A program made the translations under genes and the position numbers. This document shows positions 4,666 through 6,625 of a stretch of DNA of 6,625 nt, piece after piece (position 1 is the stretch's first letter; every line of letters starts with the position of its first letter). This stretch comes from Eubacterium sp. (GTDB lineage Bacteria; Bacillota; Clostridia; Lachnospirales; Lachnospiraceae), in the NCBI GenBank assembly GCA_003520145.1, contig DOVJ01000226.1:1-6625 (forward strand), written 5' to 3'. The notes under the pieces were generated by a model. That model was not told the DNA's origin. It saw only the letters and a list, made by a program, of their open reading frames with translations, and searched no databases.

Positions 4666-6558
4666 ATGATAATCAATTGCAATAACCTTACAAAGAGTTT
4701 TGGCGACAAAGAACTGTTTCATAATATAAGCTTTACCATAGATAACCGCGAAAAAGTTGCTTTGGTGGGTAATAACGGTGTCGGTAAGACTACTCTTCTT
4801 AAGATGATAATAGGCGAAGAAGCCTATGATGAAGGTAATATATACATATCAGGTGATTCAAGGCTTGGTTATCTATCTCAGCACAGTATGATAGATTCTG
4901 ACAAAACCATATATGAAGAAGCCTATAATACCAAAAAACACCTTGTGGATATGGAAGAAAACCTTCATAATATGGAAAAGCAGATGTCGATATTATCAGG
5001 TGAAGAACTTGAAAAGCTCATCGTAGATTATAATTCATACAACGAAAAGTACATTGAAAAAGGCGGATTGACCTACAAAAAAGAAATAATATCTGTTCTA
5101 ACAGGTTTGGGCTTGCTTGACGATAAAGAGCGATTAGTCAACACCTTATCAGGCGGTCAAAAAACAAGACTGTCACTTGCTCTGATACTTCTTGATTCAC
5201 CTGATCTTCTGATACTCGATGAGCCTACCAATCATCTTGATATCACCAGTGTTCAATGGCTTGAAGACTATCTTCGAACTTATGATAAGGCTATACTTGT
5301 TGTATCTCATGATAGATATTTTCTTGATAAAATAGCTACTAAAGTTATAGGCATCGAAAATAAAGCTGCCATTACTTATAATGGCAATTATACCGATTAT
5401 GCTAAGAAAAACAAAGACAGATACGAAGCACTTCTTAAGGCTTATCAGAAAAACCAGGATGAGATAAAGCATCAAACTGAAGTTATAACCAAGCTCAAAC
5501 AGTTTAACAGAGAAAAGTCCATCAAAAGAGCCGAATCAAGGCAAAAGCTTCTTGATAAGATGGAACGTATCGATAAGCCTGTCATACAAGACACTAATAT
5601 GAATATTTTTCTTGATTATGACACTGAAAGCGGTAAAGATGTTCTAGATATCGAGCATGTATCTATGGCGTATGACACCAAAGAAATCATCAGTGATATC
5701 AATTTCTCTATAAAAAAGGGAGAACATATAGCTCTTATCGGTGATAACGGAACTGGCAAGTCAACAATTCTTAAGCTTATCATGAATTATATAAGTCCCA
5801 AAAAAGGAACCATCACAATCGGGGCTAACGTCAAGATTGCCTATTACGATCAGGAGCAGTTAAACATCTCTTCTTCGCGAACATTGATTGATGAAATAGC
5901 TACTGAGTATCCAGATATGACCAACACCGAAATCCGCAATATGCTTGCAGCATTCTCTTTCACTGGCGATGATGTATTCAAAAGCTGTAACAGCCTAAGT
6001 GGTGGAGAAAAAGGTCGTATGTCTCTTGCTAAGCTCATGTTGTGCAAAGCTAATTTTATAATCCTTGATGAGCCTACCAATCATCTGGATAATTACTCCA
6101 AAGAGATCTTGGAAAATGCTTTGAATGACTATGACGGCACACTACTTTTTGTATCGCATGACAGGTACTTTATCAACTCTTGCGCACACAGAATAATCGA
6201 ACTAAAAGATAAGAAACTCAACACCTACATAGGTAATTATGACTACTATCTTGAAAAGAAAAAAGACGAAATAACTGCTACGCAGACTGAAAACGCACCA
6301 TCACAAGGAAAGGTTGATTATAAAAAACAGCGTGAAGAACAAAACCGTCTTAACAAGCTTCGCAACAGATTCAAAGTAGTTGAAGAAGAAATCAACCAAT
6401 TAGAAGAAAAGAACAAAGAACTCGAAGAACTTATGAATACCGATGAGGTATCCAGAAATCAATCCAAGCTTCTAAAGCTTCATGAGGAAATACAGAATAA
6501 TAACCTGAAGCTTGAAGAACTCATGAATGAGTGGGAAGAATTAGGAAACCATATATAA
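4666..6558 (+). CDS. ydiF: ABC-F family ATPase, YdiF type (ribosome-associated, no membrane domain)
   Basis: ABC-F proteins carry two ATP-binding domains and no transmembrane part. They act at the ribosomal E site, influencing translation or, in some subfamilies, relieving antibiotic inhibition. Domain 1 has Walker A GNNGVGKT (35-42), signature LSGGQ (161-165), Walker B LLILDE (181-186, catalytic E186) and H-loop H215. An arm-like helical insert lies around 84-145. A long charged helical linker (about 245-305), the expected tRNA-contacting element, joins the domains. Domain 2 has Walker A GDNGTGKS (359-366), LSGGE (444-448), Walker B FIILDE (464-469, E469) and H498. After a short linker, residues about 552-626 form a C-terminal coiled coil. 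The 630-residue length, the arm, the AYYDQEQLN segment (392-400) and this tail match my recollection of Bacillus subtilis YdiF better than EttA or known resistance factors. Both ATP sites look intact. The start is one base after the punA stop with only a modest purine-rich site upstream, so translation is probably coupled. A role in resistance cannot be read from the sequence. Confidence 0.95.
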   Translation: MIINCNNLTKSFGDKELFHNISFTIDNREKVALVGNNGVGKTTLLKMIIGEEAYDEGNIYISGDSRLGYLSQHSMIDSDKTIYEEAYNTKKHLVDMEENLHNMEKQMSILSGEELEKLIVDYNSYNEKYIEKGGLTYKKEIISVLTGLGLLDDKERLVNTLSGGQKTRLSLALILLDSPDLLILDEPTNHLDITSVQWLEDYLRTYDKAILVVSHDRYFLDKIATKVIGIENKAAITYNGNYTDYAKKNKDRYEALLKAYQKNQDEIKHQTEVITKLKQFNREKSIKRAESRQKLLDKMERIDKPVIQDTNMNIFLDYDTESGKDVLDIEHVSMAYDTKEIISDINFSIKKGEHIALIGDNGTGKSTILKLIMNYISPKKGTITIGANVKIAYYDQEQLNISSSRTLIDEIATEYPDMTNTEIRNMLAAFSFTGDDVFKSCNSLSGGEKGRMSLAKLMLCKANFIILDEPTNHLDNYSKEILENALNDYDGTLLFVSHDRYFINSCAHRIIELKDKKLNTYIGNYDYYLEKKKDEITATQTENAPSQGKVDYKKQREEQNRLNKLRNRFKVVEEEINQLEEKNKELEELMNTDEVSRNQSKLLKLHEEIQNNNLKLEELMNEWEELGNHI

Positions 6559-6564
6559 GCATGG

Positions 6565-6622
6565 GGCTGTAAAAAAGATGACGAAATCTTGCGAATCATC
6601 CTCGTGATAGTTTTTTACAGCC
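6565..6622 (+). terminator. Long nested hairpin after the ABC-F gene, probable (bidirectional) terminator
   Basis: Two perfect 12-base arms, GGCTGTAAAAAA (6565-6576) and TTTTTTACAGCC (6611-6622), enclose 34 bases. Inside, ATGACGA (6578-6584) pairs with TCGTGAT (6602-6608) with one mismatch. An alternative inner stem is GATGA/TCATC (6577-6581 and 6596-6600). The inner stem is therefore flanked by an A6 run and a T6 run, the layout of an intrinsic terminator that works on both strands. It begins six bases after the ABC-F stop codon. Three further T follow before the window ends, so any U-tract beyond the outer stem cannot be judged. Confidence 0.65.
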
Positions 6623-6625
6623 TTT

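Noticed and set aside
5197..6080. Minus-strand frames inside the ABC-F gene (5197-5475 and 5850-6080)
   Set aside because: Both are antisense to an intact ABC-F gene and show no independent coding evidence.
1..6625. Mobile element, CRISPR array, phage-defence system or toxin-antitoxin pair
   Set aside because: All genes are housekeeping types in tight operons. I saw no transposase, integrase, direct-repeat array or change of base composition.

Overview
The window looks like ordinary chromosomal housekeeping DNA from a low-GC Firmicute, most likely class Clostridia and plausibly Lachnospiraceae. The reasons are the AT-rich sequence with even base and codon use, strong AGGAGG-type ribosome binding sites, compact same-strand gene clusters, and proteins of Firmicute type (Rex, a YdiF-like ABC-F protein, a fused Nnr). 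The family-level placement is inference. I see no mobile element, CRISPR array, tRNA or rRNA, and no intergenic stretch longer than about 135 bases.

Left block, minus strand (about 2934 down to 1): a good sigma-A promoter (TTGACA, 17 bp, TAAAAT) precedes rex, followed by an unrecognised 193-residue coiled-coil protein, acpS, and nnr. The nnr gene runs off the left edge of the window. Genes overlap or are separated by only a few bases, so this is almost certainly one operon. It joins a redox (NADH/NAD+) sensing repressor, the enzyme that activates acyl carrier protein, and the bifunctional enzyme that repairs hydrated NAD(P)H.

Centre: an AIM24-family (TIGR00266-like) protein lies on the minus strand at 2964-3725, just upstream of the rex promoter, with only a weak terminator candidate between them. 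Its promoter is back to back with the promoter of the rightward genes. The two -35 hexamers are separated by one base (3799-3804 and 3806-3811).

Right block, plus strand: punA (trimeric-type purine nucleoside phosphorylase) and a YdiF-type ABC-F ATPase are one base apart and form a two-gene operon. It ends at a long hairpin (6565-6622) whose inner stem is flanked by an A-run and a T-run, as in a bidirectional terminator.

I found no convincing new biological system. The items most worth a second look are the unrecognised coiled-coil protein inside the rex operon, the pairing of Rex with NAD(P)HX repair, the abutting divergent promoters, and the nested hairpin at the right end.
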